Assembly (NCBI GenBank): GCA_002699485.1
Contig: PAAV01000022.1
Span: 1-32,965 of the forward strand
Direction of reading: 5' to 3'
DNA length: 32,965 nt
From: Chloroflexota bacterium
GTDB lineage: Bacteria; Chloroflexota; Dehalococcoidia; Lucifugimonadales; UBA2962
The notes under the pieces are model-generated. The model made no database searches. It was not told where the DNA came from and worked only from the letters and a program-made list of their open reading frames with translations. This document shows positions 1 to 8,130 of the stretch, one piece after another (the stretch's first letter is position 1; each line of letters starts with the position of its first letter). Position numbers and translations under genes: made by a program.

Positions 1-630
1 AATCGTAGTTTTACCTCTTTCTTGCAGAATTCGTTTTAAATTATGATATATTTCGGCACCAGCTCTTAGAGATTCCTCATAAGTTTTGAATCCACTAGGA
101 ATAACCATAAATTCCTGGAAATCTGTAGATTCATATGCATGCTTACCACCATTTATAATGTTAAACATAGGGACTGGAATGATGTAGTCTTCATTAGCTT
201 TTGATCCACCGTACTGATCACCTATATATGAATATAAACTCTGTTCTAGGCTAAAGGCAGAAGCCCGTGCAAAAGCTATAGAAACCGGAAGTATTGAGTT
301 CGCCCCGAGCCTACTTTTATCCTGTGTGCCATCTAATTCAATCATAGCCTCATCTAGTTCTCTTTGATCTTTATATGCAATACCAACTAGTTTCTGGTTT
401 ATCTCTGATTTAATATTACCCACGGCCTTAAGAACACCGTAGCCGCCGTATCGGTTTTCATCCCTGTCTCTAAGTTCAAGAGCCTCGAGTGATCCAGTAC
501 TAGCTCCGGATGGTATAGAAGCTCTTCCTAAGGATCCATCTGATAGTTGGACGTCGGCTTCTACCGTTGGATTACCTCTTGAGTCCAAGATTTCTCTTGC
601 GGTTATATTATGGATCTTAGGCTTATTCAA
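1..630 (-). CDS. eno: enolase, N-terminal 210 residues (cut by left window edge)
   Basis: Enolase interconverts 2-phosphoglycerate and phosphoenolpyruvate in glycolysis and gluconeogenesis; it is cytoplasmic and Mg-dependent. The visible part reads AREILDSRGNPTVEADV near the start, then the SGASTG loop followed by EALELRD, then the LGANSILPVSIAFARA stretch and the NIINGGKHA segment, all hallmarks of the enolase N-terminal and early barrel domains. The gene continues beyond base 1, so the catalytic barrel is not seen. I start it at TTG 630, which puts 11 residues before REILDSR, as in other enolases. An in-frame GTG at 648 would overlap the upstream stop codon as GTGA and is a real alternative. 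The LOG-like gene lies just upstream on the same strand, so the two are probably cotranscribed. Confidence 0.95.
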   Translation of the reverse strand, partial: MNKPKIHNITAREILDSRGNPTVEADVQLSDGSLGRASIPSGASTGSLEALELRDRDENRYGGYGVLKAVGNIKSEINQKLVGIAYKDQRELDEAMIELDGTQDKSRLGANSILPVSIAFARASAFSLEQSLYSYIGDQYGGSKANEDYIIPVPMFNIINGGKHAYESTDFQEFMVIPSGFKTYEESLRAGAEIYHNLKRILQERGKTTI

Positions 631-644
631 AATTGTTTTATATC

Positions 645-1136
645 TCACTTGACTCGATTTAATGTATCTCTATTATTAGCTTCCTCTATGGCTATATTGA
701 CTGCCTCTGATGGGGTCTTAGCAATAGTGAATAACTCATTCTCCAAGTTCTCTTGGTTAAAATCCCATGTTCTTAACCCAACAACTGGAATATTGTCTCC
801 CAGAGCATGTCCAATCTCGGATAATGTGCCATAAGCCCCGCCTACCGCAATAACTGATAATCCAGTTTTTACAACAATCACATTCCTAGCGTATCCCATA
901 CCAGTACATATCGGTATATCCACGAATTGATTTGCAGATTTCGGGTCATTGCCTGGAAGTATACCAATAGTCATACCTCCGGCTTGTTTCGCTCCTTGAC
1001 ACGCTGCTTCCATCACTCCACCTAAGCCACCACATACCATGATAACTCCATTTTGAGCCAATTCGTATCCAACTTTGGTTGCAAGTTCGACAAGTTCTTC
1101 ATTTGCTTCTGATGAGCCAATAACTGAAATAATCAT
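645..1136 (-). CDS. LOG-like / TIGR00725-type Rossmann-fold protein
   Basis: A 163-residue protein of the SLOG superfamily, closest by eye to the TIGR00725 group (relatives of lysine decarboxylase-like LOG and DprA nucleotide-binding proteins). Visible motifs are a glycine-rich GGLGGVMEAA at residues 36-45, an Arg-Asn pair at 84-85, and GGAYGTLSE at 99-107, matching the family's GGxGTxxE phosphoribosyl-handling motif. True LOG proteins release cytokinin bases from their nucleotides, but the PGG of canonical LOG is VGG here, so the substrate is open. It ends 14 bases before the chosen enolase start (or overlaps the alternative GTG start). No Shine-Dalgarno precedes the ATG; instead a TATAAA sits 7 bases upstream, suggesting a leaderless message. 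The family call is firm, the function is not. Confidence 0.8.
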   Translation of the reverse strand: MIISVIGSSEANEELVELATKVGYELAQNGVIMVCGGLGGVMEAACQGAKQAGGMTIGILPGNDPKSANQFVDIPICTGMGYARNVIVVKTGLSVIAVGGAYGTLSEIGHALGDNIPVVGLRTWDFNQENLENELFTIAKTPSEAVNIAIEEANNRDTLNRVK

Positions 1137-1143
1137 GTAATTC

Positions 1144-1149
1144 TTTATA
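1144..1149 (-). promoter_or_regulatory. candidate -10 element of a leaderless transcript
   Basis: TATAAA on the minus strand ends 7 bases before the ATG of the LOG-like gene at 1136, and no Shine-Dalgarno-like purine run lies between. The expected start of transcription therefore falls at or next to the start codon. The -35 region is poor (CGAACA at 17 bases). In such AT-rich DNA this could be chance. Confidence 0.3.
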
Positions 1150-1205
1150 ATATACTCGACTGTTAATGTTCGTATGTCTACTAGTTTAATAAGGTAAGTG
1201 TTTGT

Positions 1206-2060
1206 ATGTCTGACAATTTTAGAAGAACGGTTTTGATAACGGGAGCCTCATCAGGTATTGGAAAAGTTACATCATTATATCTTTGCGAAAAGGGATATAA
1301 AGTTATTGGATCTAGCAGAAACTTAGGTAAATTAGCTCCAATAACCGAAAAAGCTAATGAAGCAGGTGAATGTTTTTTTCCGCTTGAACTCGATATAAAT
1401 CTAAGCGATGGAGCAAAAGGTTCTATAGAAGAAGTTTTGCCTGAGTTGATTTCACAACATAAATCCATTGATGTTTTAATCAATAATGCTGGTTACGGGT
1501 TATGGGGTCCAATAGAAGGAATTTCAGTTGCTGAAATGGAAAATCAGTTCAAGACTAACGTGTTTGCGCCATTTCGATTATCTAAAATGTTAATTTCAAG
1601 TATGCGTAAAAGAGGTTATGGAAGAATAGTTAATGTCAGCTCTGTGGCAGGTTGGGTAGCAACTCCGTTTAATGGAGCTTATGCTTCTTCAAAATTCGCC
1701 CTAGAAGCCCAAACTGAAGCTCTTAGAATGGAATTATGGCCATTTGGGATAACCGTTTCTTCAATACAGCCTGGCCTTTTTGATACGAACTTCCAAAACA
1801 ATATGGTGCAGGGGAGCGATGCTGAATCGGAACAACTACCTTATAAGGATTTCATAGATAACTATCGACGCAAGCACAAAAAGTGGCGAAAAGTAATACA
1901 TGATCCTATTCGGATTGCTAAATTAATTGAAAGTATTATCGAGTCTAAAAGACCACGCTTAAGATATCCTATTGGATTTGAGGCGAGAGCAGGGATGCTC
2001 GGTTCAAAAATATTTCCGGAGCGCCTATATCAGGGGATGATAAGCCGTACTTCAATGTAG
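1206..2060 (+). CDS. short-chain dehydrogenase/reductase (SDR)
   Basis: A 284-residue classical SDR, a cytoplasmic NAD(P)-dependent oxidoreductase of unknown substrate. The Rossmann motif TGASSGIG is at residues 12-19, NNAG at 93-96, a conserved Asn at 118, the catalytic Ser at 145/146, and the YxxxK pair Tyr159/Lys163 in AYASSKFALEA. Arg38 in the SSRN segment after beta2 suggests NADP(H) preference. Length is slightly above the roughly 250 residues usual for the family because of a C-terminal extension, as in the SDR subset that acts on lipids or retinol-like substrates. AAGGTAAG lies about 8 bases before the ATG. It is divergent from the LOG-like gene and convergent with recO, with only 11 bases between stops and no obvious terminator. 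Confidence 0.88.
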   Translation: MSDNFRRTVLITGASSGIGKVTSLYLCEKGYKVIGSSRNLGKLAPITEKANEAGECFFPLELDINLSDGAKGSIEEVLPELISQHKSIDVLINNAGYGLWGPIEGISVAEMENQFKTNVFAPFRLSKMLISSMRKRGYGRIVNVSSVAGWVATPFNGAYASSKFALEAQTEALRMELWPFGITVSSIQPGLFDTNFQNNMVQGSDAESEQLPYKDFIDNYRRKHKKWRKVIHDPIRIAKLIESIIESKRPRLRYPIGFEARAGMLGSKIFPERLYQGMISRTSM

Positions 2061-2071
2061 CATGACTGTAA

Positions 2072-2833
2072 TTATTTCACTTCTTGAAAAAAAGTTCGCG
2101 ATCTAATTTTCCTGTCGATATGATGGTTGGTATGCATGTTAAGAACATCATTTATTTCTGACACCAAGTTTCGAGGGATCGCAAATTTTTCGATGCCATC
2201 GATATCAGTGCTTTCGATAAACCTCAATACTTTAATTGCATTAATGGATAAATTTATCAAAGCGCCGATTTGTTTTAGGGAACAATTTGGACAGATAATT
2301 CCTCCCGCAGGTGCACTGTATAGATGGTCTTGTTTAGTTAATTCATTTCCGCATTCAACACACTCTTTAAATTCTGGAGCTAGACCAGAAATAAATAGTA
2401 AATTCAATTGATAATAAGCTAGTAATTTGTCAGCATTGCTTTCGTTGGTTGTATTTAATTTATTTAGTGTTTGATCGAGTAAGTCATAAATAATCTCATT
2501 TCCAGGACCTTCCGTAGACACGTTTAGAGCGAGTTCAGTAATGTTCAATGCGCAGGATACAGTAGCTAGGTTAGTGTTTATTTTATCCAGTGTTTTTAGT
2601 ATTTGAACTTCGGTTATCACGTCTGTGTTTTTCCCAATAGCAAGGGAAATTCTGACCTTGTAAAAAAGTTCTAAATGTCCTGTGAGTTTACCCGTAGAAC
2701 GACGAATACCTTTAGCAAACCCTTGGATTTGACCCAAATCTCGAGACAAAAGAGTCACAAACCGATCTGATTCACCATAGTTTCGGTATTTAAGTACTAG
2801 AGCTGTAGTTGTGTAAATACGTGGTTTGGCCAT
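2072..2833 (-). CDS. recO: DNA repair protein RecO
   Basis: RecO mediates loading of RecA onto SSB-coated DNA with RecR (and RecF) and anneals single strands. The 253-residue protein shows the N-terminal OB-fold (residues about 5-80: ALVLKYRNYGESDRFVTLLS, then a G-rich segment), a central helical region, and the C4 zinc knuckle found in many bacterial RecO proteins: Cys158, Cys161, Cys181 and Cys184. Length matches the family. The ATG at 2833 is preceded by AGGTGG at good spacing. It is the last gene of the ybeY-dnaX-ybaB-recR-recO run and starts 25 bases after recR ends, so RecO and RecR, which act as a complex, are probably made from one transcript. Confidence 0.93.
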   Translation of the reverse strand: MAKPRIYTTTALVLKYRNYGESDRFVTLLSRDLGQIQGFAKGIRRSTGKLTGHLELFYKVRISLAIGKNTDVITEVQILKTLDKINTNLATVSCALNITELALNVSTEGPGNEIIYDLLDQTLNKLNTTNESNADKLLAYYQLNLLFISGLAPEFKECVECGNELTKQDHLYSAPAGGIICPNCSLKQIGALINLSINAIKVLRFIESTDIDGIEKFAIPRNLVSEINDVLNMHTNHHIDRKIRSRTFFQEVK

Positions 2834-2858
2834 ATGGCCACCTGTTAATAAAAATTAC

Positions 2859-3467
2859 TTAAAACGGTTGTCTGCCTTCCATTGCCCTAGACAAAGTGAT
2901 CTCGTCCGCATATTCTAAATCTCCGCCTACGGGTAATCCTCTAGCGGGCCTGGTGATTTTAACTTCAAAAGGTTCTAGAAGTCGTTGTATGTATAAAGCG
3001 GTCGCTTCGCCTTCAACATTGGGGTTAGTAGCTATGATTATTTCCTCGACTTCAAGTAATTTTAGTCTCTTAAGGAGGCCATCAATGCGCAAATCGTCTG
3101 GGCCTATATCATTCATCGGGGATATGGCCCCGTGCAGAACATGATATATTCCTGAGTATGACCTAGTTTTTTCAAGAGCTCGAACATCGAGCGGTTCTTC
3201 AATTACACATATGCGCGCTTTATCTCTGGTGGTGTCGGAGCATATATTACATGGATTATTTTCCGTTATATCAAAACATTCAGAGCAGAAATCAATTTTT
3301 TCTTTGACTGAATAAATTGATTCAGCCAATTTGGACGCATCATCTTTTGGTATTCTCACGAGATAATACGCTAATCTCTGAGCGGTTTTTGGACCTATGC
3401 CTGGTAGCTTATGTAACTCCGTAACCAACCTTTCAACAGGACCATTATTTATATTGTTAGAGTTCAC
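2859..3467 (-). CDS. recR: recombination mediator RecR
   Basis: RecR forms a ring-shaped DNA clamp and works with RecO and RecF in gap repair. The 202-residue sequence has the helix-hairpin-helix LPGIGPKTAQRLAYYL at about 21-36, a four-Cys zinc site (Cys61, 64, 73, 76), and a Toprim domain from about residue 85 (CVIEEPLDVRALE, Glu90/Glu91), ending in the ARGLPVGGDLEYADEITL signature. Length is standard (about 200). The start is GTG at 3467, four bases after the ybaB stop, consistent with translational coupling. The order dnaX-ybaB-recR is conserved across many bacteria, which supports the call. Confidence 0.97.
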   Translation of the reverse strand: MNSNNINNGPVERLVTELHKLPGIGPKTAQRLAYYLVRIPKDDASKLAESIYSVKEKIDFCSECFDITENNPCNICSDTTRDKARICVIEEPLDVRALEKTRSYSGIYHVLHGAISPMNDIGPDDLRIDGLLKRLKLLEVEEIIIATNPNVEGEATALYIQRLLEPFEVKITRPARGLPVGGDLEYADEITLSRAMEGRQPF

Positions 3468-3471
3468 AGTT

Positions 3472-3774
3472 TTAAGTAATACCTGGAATGTTTAATCCGC
3501 CAGTGACGGCGCCCATTCTGGTAGAAGCCATTTCTTGTGCTTTATCCAGAGCCTCGTTTATTGCTGCTGTTATGAGGTCTTGTAATAAATCCACATCTTC
3601 TGAAACCACCTCTGGGTCTATGGTGATAGAGTCCACCCGCATTTTACCTGTAACAGTTGCTTTGACTGCTCCTCCTCCGGAGGATCCTTCAATTTTTGCG
3701 GTTTCAAGCTCAGCCTGAATTGTCATCATTTGTTTTTGTAATTGTTGCGCTTGTTGTAAAAACTTTTTGTTCAA
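3472..3774 (-). CDS. ybaB: nucleoid-associated protein YbaB/EbfC
   Basis: A 100-residue YbaB/EbfC-family protein, a small dimeric DNA-binding protein with a tweezer shape that coats DNA. The N-terminal helix (LQQAQQLQKQMMTIQAELE), the Gly-rich GSSGGGAVKATVTG turn and the ISIDPE-like strand (DSITIDPEVV) are typical, as is the C-terminal helix ending in a GGLNIPG tail. It starts with TTG at 3774, overlapping the dnaX stop codon as TTGA, so it is probably translated by re-initiation. The position between dnaX and recR is the conserved one. Confidence 0.95.
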   Translation of the reverse strand: MNKKFLQQAQQLQKQMMTIQAELETAKIEGSSGGGAVKATVTGKMRVDSITIDPEVVSEDVDLLQDLITAAINEALDKAQEMASTRMGAVTGGLNIPGIT

Positions 3775-5438
3775 TTATCTAGATCCCTTTTGTCGCTTTG
3801 TCCAATAACTTGAGCGCCCATTGACTGAGCCGCCCGAATTAATGGACTTTGTAATTCGCCATTTGTTTTATTTTCTCTTAAACTAACATTATCTTTTTCT
3901 ACGGCTAATTCATATTGTTTGTTCATAATTTTTGTAAACGCATCACTCAAGGTTTTTCGGCTTTCGGGAATAGTTAATTCATGTTCCATTCTCTCTCGAT
4001 GCGAAGGGTGTGAAAATCCTAGAATTATAGAATCATTTTCAAGTTTACGTGTAGTGCAGGTAACTAGTAATGCCTTTAAGTTAAATTTCTGTCCCTTGGT
4101 GTACCTTAATGATTCCAAAATATCCTGCCAGCCATTTTCAAGTTTTTCGTCATTTTGATCAGTATTGAGTGGGCTAGAGTCTTCATTTTTTGGCGCGTTT
4201 ATTTCATCAACTTTTATGGCGGGTTCTAACTCAATACTTTCATCCTTAATTACTTTTACTGAAGTTCCCTTTTCTTTTTTTTCTTGAATATTTTGACCTT
4301 GTTGAGGGACAACCTTATCCATGCTTTTAGGTGCATGCGTTTTAATTGTTTGAGAGTTGTGATTACGGGATTGAATTCCGATTTCCACAACTGCCAACTC
4401 AATGCTCAGGGGATTTGATGAATCTGTCTTTAGATCTGGATCAGTCAAGATTTTCAGGCAACTCAAGATTGAATCGATCTCACAATTTTGTGCGATTAAT
4501 TCAATTTGCCTATATACACCTTCGCTGAAATCTGAATGCAGTTTTATATTCGACTTTATTAAAAGGATGGCTCTAAGGTATTTAATTAAACCCATATGAA
4601 CATATCTCAAATCAGTTCCCGAATTGGTAGCCATATTTACAGATTCCAAGGCTTTTGAAATGTTTTTCTCGAGAAGGTATTTCACCAACTCTATATAAAT
4701 GGTGTCATCACCTATATCGAGCAGATTTCTAACCTTGGATTCGGAGATTGGTGGATCGTCTGAAACAACAGACTGTTCTAATATATTTATTGCATCTCTT
4801 AACGCTCCATTTGAAAGTTTAGCTATTAAGGTTAAGGCATCTATTTCAACGTTAAACTCTTCAACTTTGCATATTTCATCCAACCTGTTACAAATAACGT
4901 CAGTAGTAATTCTCGCGAAATCATACCTCTGGCATCGAGAAAGTATAGTTGGTGGAATCTTGTGAGATTCGGTTGTGGCAAGTATAAATATCACTTTATC
5001 TGGAGGCTCTTCCAGCGTTTTTAGTAGTGCATTAAATGCTTGGTCGGTCAACATGTGAGCTTCGTCGATAATGTATACCTTATGGCTCGCTTCGTTGGGC
5101 GCATAACGAGCTTTTTCCCTAAGATCTCTTATATCGTCTATACCCCGGTTACTTGCTGCATCTATTTCTATTAGATCTAAAGCAGCACCTTTATCTATTG
5201 AAAGACAAATATTACATGGCCCTGTTGGTTTGCATGAATCTTTTAATTCACAGTTAATCGACTTAGCTAGGATACGGGCTGTGCTTGTTTTGCCTGTTCC
5301 TCTTGGACCACAAAACAAATATGCATGTGAAAGCCTCTCACTGTTGACTGCTCGACTCAAAGTTTTAACTACGTGAGGCTGGCCGACAATATCGGAAAAT
5401 TGTTTTGGTCTCCATTTTCGGTAAAGAACTTCAGTCAT
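3771..5438 (-). CDS. dnaX: DNA polymerase III subunit gamma/tau
   Basis: DnaX is the ATPase motor of the clamp loader; the full-length tau form also ties the polymerase cores to the helicase. The 555-residue protein has Walker A GPRGTGKT at 44-51, the four-Cys zinc module (Cys63, 69, 75, 78), Walker B VYIIDEAH at 121-128 and the sensor-1/SRC region (SRC at 167-169). Domain III ends near residue 370, followed by a low-complexity charged linker and a C-terminal domain of about 110 residues. An A8 run at codons 386-388 sits at the start of that linker; slippage there would give a product of about 397 residues (see separate entry). The start ATG overlaps the ybeY stop as ATGA, and the stop overlaps the ybaB start. 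Confidence 0.97.
   Translation of the reverse strand: MTEVLYRKWRPKQFSDIVGQPHVVKTLSRAVNSERLSHAYLFCGPRGTGKTSTARILAKSINCELKDSCKPTGPCNICLSIDKGAALDLIEIDAASNRGIDDIRDLREKARYAPNEASHKVYIIDEAHMLTDQAFNALLKTLEEPPDKVIFILATTESHKIPPTILSRCQRYDFARITTDVICNRLDEICKVEEFNVEIDALTLIAKLSNGALRDAINILEQSVVSDDPPISESKVRNLLDIGDDTIYIELVKYLLEKNISKALESVNMATNSGTDLRYVHMGLIKYLRAILLIKSNIKLHSDFSEGVYRQIELIAQNCEIDSILSCLKILTDPDLKTDSSNPLSIELAVVEIGIQSRNHNSQTIKTHAPKSMDKVVPQQGQNIQEKKEKGTSVKVIKDESIELEPAIKVDEINAPKNEDSSPLNTDQNDEKLENGWQDILESLRYTKGQKFNLKALLVTCTTRKLENDSIILGFSHPSHRERMEHELTIPESRKTLSDAFTKIMNKQYELAVEKDNVSLRENKTNGELQSPLIRAAQSMGAQVIGQSDKRDLDN
4275..4282 (-). other. A8 slippery run in dnaX, candidate gamma-frameshift/slippage site
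   Basis: On the coding strand codons 386-388 read GAA AAA AAA, giving eight consecutive A residues followed by G. A -1 ribosomal shift, or an extra A in the transcript, adds nine codons (RKGNFSKSN) and then TAA, giving a protein of about 397 residues. Loss of one A also meets a stop within about eight codons. In Thermus an A-run in dnaX produces gamma by transcriptional slippage, and in E. coli A AAA AAG causes a -1 shift. Against it, T8/A8 runs also occur in the penicillin acylase and ybeY genes here, and out-of-frame stops are frequent in AT-rich DNA. Confidence 0.4.
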
Positions 5439-5962
5439 GCTAAATAATTAACGTCTATTTGAATACTTGATTCACCTAACATTGCACACAGTGTTTTTCT
5501 GTGCAAATTTTCCATTTCAATTCTTTCATCTTCTGTTTCATGGTCCCAGCCTAATAGGTGTAAAATTCCGTGAGCCAACAGAAATGCTATTTCTTGCATA
5601 CAGGATATGCCTTTTTCATCAGCTTGTCGCTCTGCTTGTTCGTTACTAATTACTACTTCTCCAATAAATACTGACATCAGCATGCCCTCTTCTTCTTCTT
5701 CGCTGGCCGCATTTTTTTTATTTGGTGAATGTGTGTTCGAAAAGGATAACACGTCTGTGGTGCTATCTATACCCAAATGTCTCAGATTTAAGTCTGTCAT
5801 TTTCTGGTCATCTGTTATAGCAATCTCTATTGATTTATTGTCAGTTACACCTAGACAATTCAGAGCGGCATCAGTTATTTGGCAGAGCCATTCTTCAGTT
5901 ATTAACTTGTCAATAATAGTAATGTCTGGGTCGATAAAAACCGCAGTATTTCTTCTTTGCAA
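5435..5962 (-). CDS. ybeY: endoribonuclease YbeY (rRNA maturation factor)
   Basis: YbeY is a zinc-dependent endoribonuclease that matures 16S rRNA 3' ends and takes part in ribosome quality control. The 175-residue protein carries the family signature HGILHLLGWDH with the three zinc ligands His131, His135 and His141. It also has the upstream LNLRHLGIDSTTDVLSF block, where the usual motif is LNxxYRxxDxPTDVLSF. A run of five Glu at 88-92 between the SF motif and the GEVVIS strand is a lineage-specific acidic loop. The start is TTG at 5962 with AAAGG seven bases upstream. Its stop overlaps the dnaX start by four bases, making it the first gene of the replication/repair operon. Confidence 0.94.
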   Translation of the reverse strand: MQRRNTAVFIDPDITIIDKLITEEWLCQITDAALNCLGVTDNKSIEIAITDDQKMTDLNLRHLGIDSTTDVLSFSNTHSPNKKNAASEEEEEGMLMSVFIGEVVISNEQAERQADEKGISCMQEIAFLLAHGILHLLGWDHETEDERIEMENLHRKTLCAMLGESSIQIDVNYLA

Positions 5963-6118
5963 TAAGGAACCTTTGTGTCGACGACTGGTTTTAATGGAAG
6001 GTTATCATTTATACAGCAAAACAGGCTTAAAATAGTGCAACAGTACATCTGTTTTAAATATAATTTATTGGGTTTAAATCCAATGATCTAAGTATGAGGG
6101 TAGTATTTAAATTAAGAT

Positions 6119-6997
6119 CTAATTACCGGAATCTGGCTTCGGGGATTCCAAATATGTGAATAATTCAGAGTCAGATGGCAAAATTACTGTGGTGTTTTCT
6201 GTAAAAACCTTTTGGTATGCTTCTAGGCTTCTTTGGAATCTATAAAATTCAGGATCCTGCTCTAGAGCTTCAGCGAAAATTCGAATGGCGTCAGCCTCAC
6301 CTTCACCTCTTAAGATATTGGCATCTCTCTCAGCTTCTGCAGTTATGATTTGTGCTTGTTTGTCAACATTGGATCTTATTTCAAGATCTGCCTTTGCTCC
6401 TTCTGCTCTTTCTGCATCAGCTATACGTTTACGTTCAGCTTGCATCCTTGCATATACTGCAGTCGCAATTTCATTTGGGAAGTCAGCTCTTTTAATTCGT
6501 ATATCAACAGTTTTCATTCCAAATTCATTTAACTTGGGTATGACATCATATTTCACTTCTGCCATTATCCCTTCTCGTTTATCACGGATAATGTCAACTT
6601 GATCGTCATCAGCTATTTTTCTACGTAATTCAGAAGCTACTAGGTCATTTACTCTTGTGAGTGCTCTTTGAGAATTTTGTAAGGTCTCCCTGAATAGTAA
6701 AGGGTTAGTAACTTTTGCTATCGCATACGTATCGATCACTAGACGTTTTTTATCAGCAGTCAACAGTGCATCCGGGTTGGTATCGAAAAGCACATTGCGC
6801 TTTTCAAAATATGTGACGGAATCTACAAAAGGAGTTTTCGCCCTTATTCCAGGGCTAACAATTGTTTGTTTCACACTTCCAAATCTAGTGACAATTGCTA
6901 GTTGCGTTTCATCGACAACGAAGAAACTTTGAGGGCCTAGGATGCCTACTAAAATAATTAGGATTACGAAGATAATTGCTGATCTATTAATACTCAT
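6119..6997 (-). CDS. hflC: HflC-like SPFH/prohibitin-family membrane protein
   Basis: HflC with HflK forms a large periplasm-facing cage around FtsH and modulates membrane-protein proteolysis. The 292-residue sequence has an N-terminal membrane anchor at about 7-27 followed by the FVVDETQLAIVTRFG start of the SPFH domain, the KTPFVD segment, and long charged coiled-coil helices (ARMQAERKRIADAERAEGAKADLEI), then the EGEADAIRIFAEA segment with the FYRFQRSLEAY stretch typical of HflC. The ATG at 6997 comes two bases after the hflK stop with GGA six bases upstream, so the two are translationally coupled. No ftsH lies in the window. Family membership is clear; assignment as HflC rests on position and the C-terminal region. 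Confidence 0.92.
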   Translation of the reverse strand: MSINRSAIIFVILIILVGILGPQSFFVVDETQLAIVTRFGSVKQTIVSPGIRAKTPFVDSVTYFEKRNVLFDTNPDALLTADKKRLVIDTYAIAKVTNPLLFRETLQNSQRALTRVNDLVASELRRKIADDDQVDIIRDKREGIMAEVKYDVIPKLNEFGMKTVDIRIKRADFPNEIATAVYARMQAERKRIADAERAEGAKADLEIRSNVDKQAQIITAEAERDANILRGEGEADAIRIFAEALEQDPEFYRFQRSLEAYQKVFTENTTVILPSDSELFTYLESPKPDSGN

Positions 6998-6999
6998 AA

Positions 7000-8064
7000 T
7001 TATTCCGTCAATTGCTCCAGAGAATCAAGGGTTCCATTTTCATCATTGTTTGTTAATGGTAAAAATTGTAGTAAGTTTCCTCCCACTTCTCCATCAATAA
7101 TGAACTTTGTCACACCAGGCATGATTATCTCCATTGTTTCGAGATATAACCTTTGTCGTGTCACATCCTTTGCCTTGTTGTACTCAGCTAAAACTGATAG
7201 AAATCTATCGGATTGTCCCTCTGCGTTCGCAACCTTCTCTTGTTTGTATGCCTCAGCAAGCTGGAGCACACGTTGCGCTTCACCTAATGCTCTAGGTATG
7301 ATGTCAGCTTCGTAAGCTTGGGCTAAGTTTATTGTTCTTTCTTTATCTTCTCTCGCCCTGACCACATCATCAAATGCGTCCTGAACCTGAGAGGGAGGAC
7401 GGACGTTTTGGAGTTTTACCTCCGTGACGTTTATTCCTGTATCGTATTGATCAAGTAAATCCTGAAGGAGTAATTTTGTTTCTGCTTGCACGACTTCTTT
7501 TTCAGTGGTTAGCACATCATCTATGTTACGTTGGCCGACTACTTGCCTAAGAGATGATTCGGCTGCTCCTTTTATTATTACCGTGTCTGGGTTCACGGAT
7601 CTAAAAAGAAATGCCTCTACATCTTTAATGTTATATTGAATCAGTAATTGCACATCTACAATATTTGTGTCACCGCTGATCATTAGAGATTCAACAGGAA
7701 TAGGGGTCTCGCCTCTAAAGCCAAGTTCTAATCTCCTGATTTCGTCTACTGCAACTACGTTTAATGTTCCAATCGGTGCTGGGTAGTACCAATGGAGCCC
7801 TGGATCAACTCCACCAACGAAACCACCGCTATCTGTAGCAATTCTATATTTGCCGAAGTTTCGTATAGCCGCCTGTTCTCCTGGTTGCACTGTATAGAAT
7901 CCAGTGCCTAGCCATATGAGCGCAGATATTGTGAAAATTCCAAAAATTATAATTCCAGGCAGGCTGTTTTTAGATGGGCCGCCCGAACTTCCAAAAATGG
8001 AACGCAATCTATTTGCGATATCGTCTATATTAATTTCTGGTTCGCGTTGTCTATTAGGGTTCAT
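7000..8064 (-). CDS. hflK: HflK-like SPFH/prohibitin-family membrane protein
   Basis: Partner of HflC in the FtsH-modulating complex. It has a cytoplasmic N-terminal segment with a short Gly/Ser stretch, one membrane helix (about residues 36-56 from the chosen start), then the SPFH domain beginning FYTVQPGEQAAIRNFGKY. The family block GLHWYYPAPIG, the SLMISGDTNIVDVQLLIQYNI strand and the coiled coil (LAQAYEADIIPRALGEAQRVLQLAEAYK) are all typical of HflK. I start at ATG 8064 (MNPNRQ); an in-frame TTG at 8076 would add four residues. Neither has a strong Shine-Dalgarno. It is followed at once by hflC and preceded 54-66 bases away by the HExxH protein, possibly in one transcription unit. Confidence 0.93.
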   Translation of the reverse strand: MNPNRQREPEINIDDIANRLRSIFGSSGGPSKNSLPGIIIFGIFTISALIWLGTGFYTVQPGEQAAIRNFGKYRIATDSGGFVGGVDPGLHWYYPAPIGTLNVVAVDEIRRLELGFRGETPIPVESLMISGDTNIVDVQLLIQYNIKDVEAFLFRSVNPDTVIIKGAAESSLRQVVGQRNIDDVLTTEKEVVQAETKLLLQDLLDQYDTGINVTEVKLQNVRPPSQVQDAFDDVVRAREDKERTINLAQAYEADIIPRALGEAQRVLQLAEAYKQEKVANAEGQSDRFLSVLAEYNKAKDVTRQRLYLETMEIIMPGVTKFIIDGEVGGNLLQFLPLTNNDENGTLDSLEQLTE

Positions 8065-8130
8065 TTGATAAAACAACCAGCAAAAATGCTAGTTAATAAA
8101 TATTTAGTTAGTAAACATATTCTCGTATAT

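Noticed and set aside
5607-6035. 142-codon plus-strand frame opposite ybeY
   Set aside because: It is antisense to ybeY, whose HGxLHLxGxDH signature settles the coding strand.
6067-6084. Near-perfect inverted repeat ATTGGGTTT/AAATCCAAT between hflC and ybeY
   Set aside because: Only five firm base pairs around the loop in the transcript, no T tract; it is neither a convincing terminator nor a clear operator.
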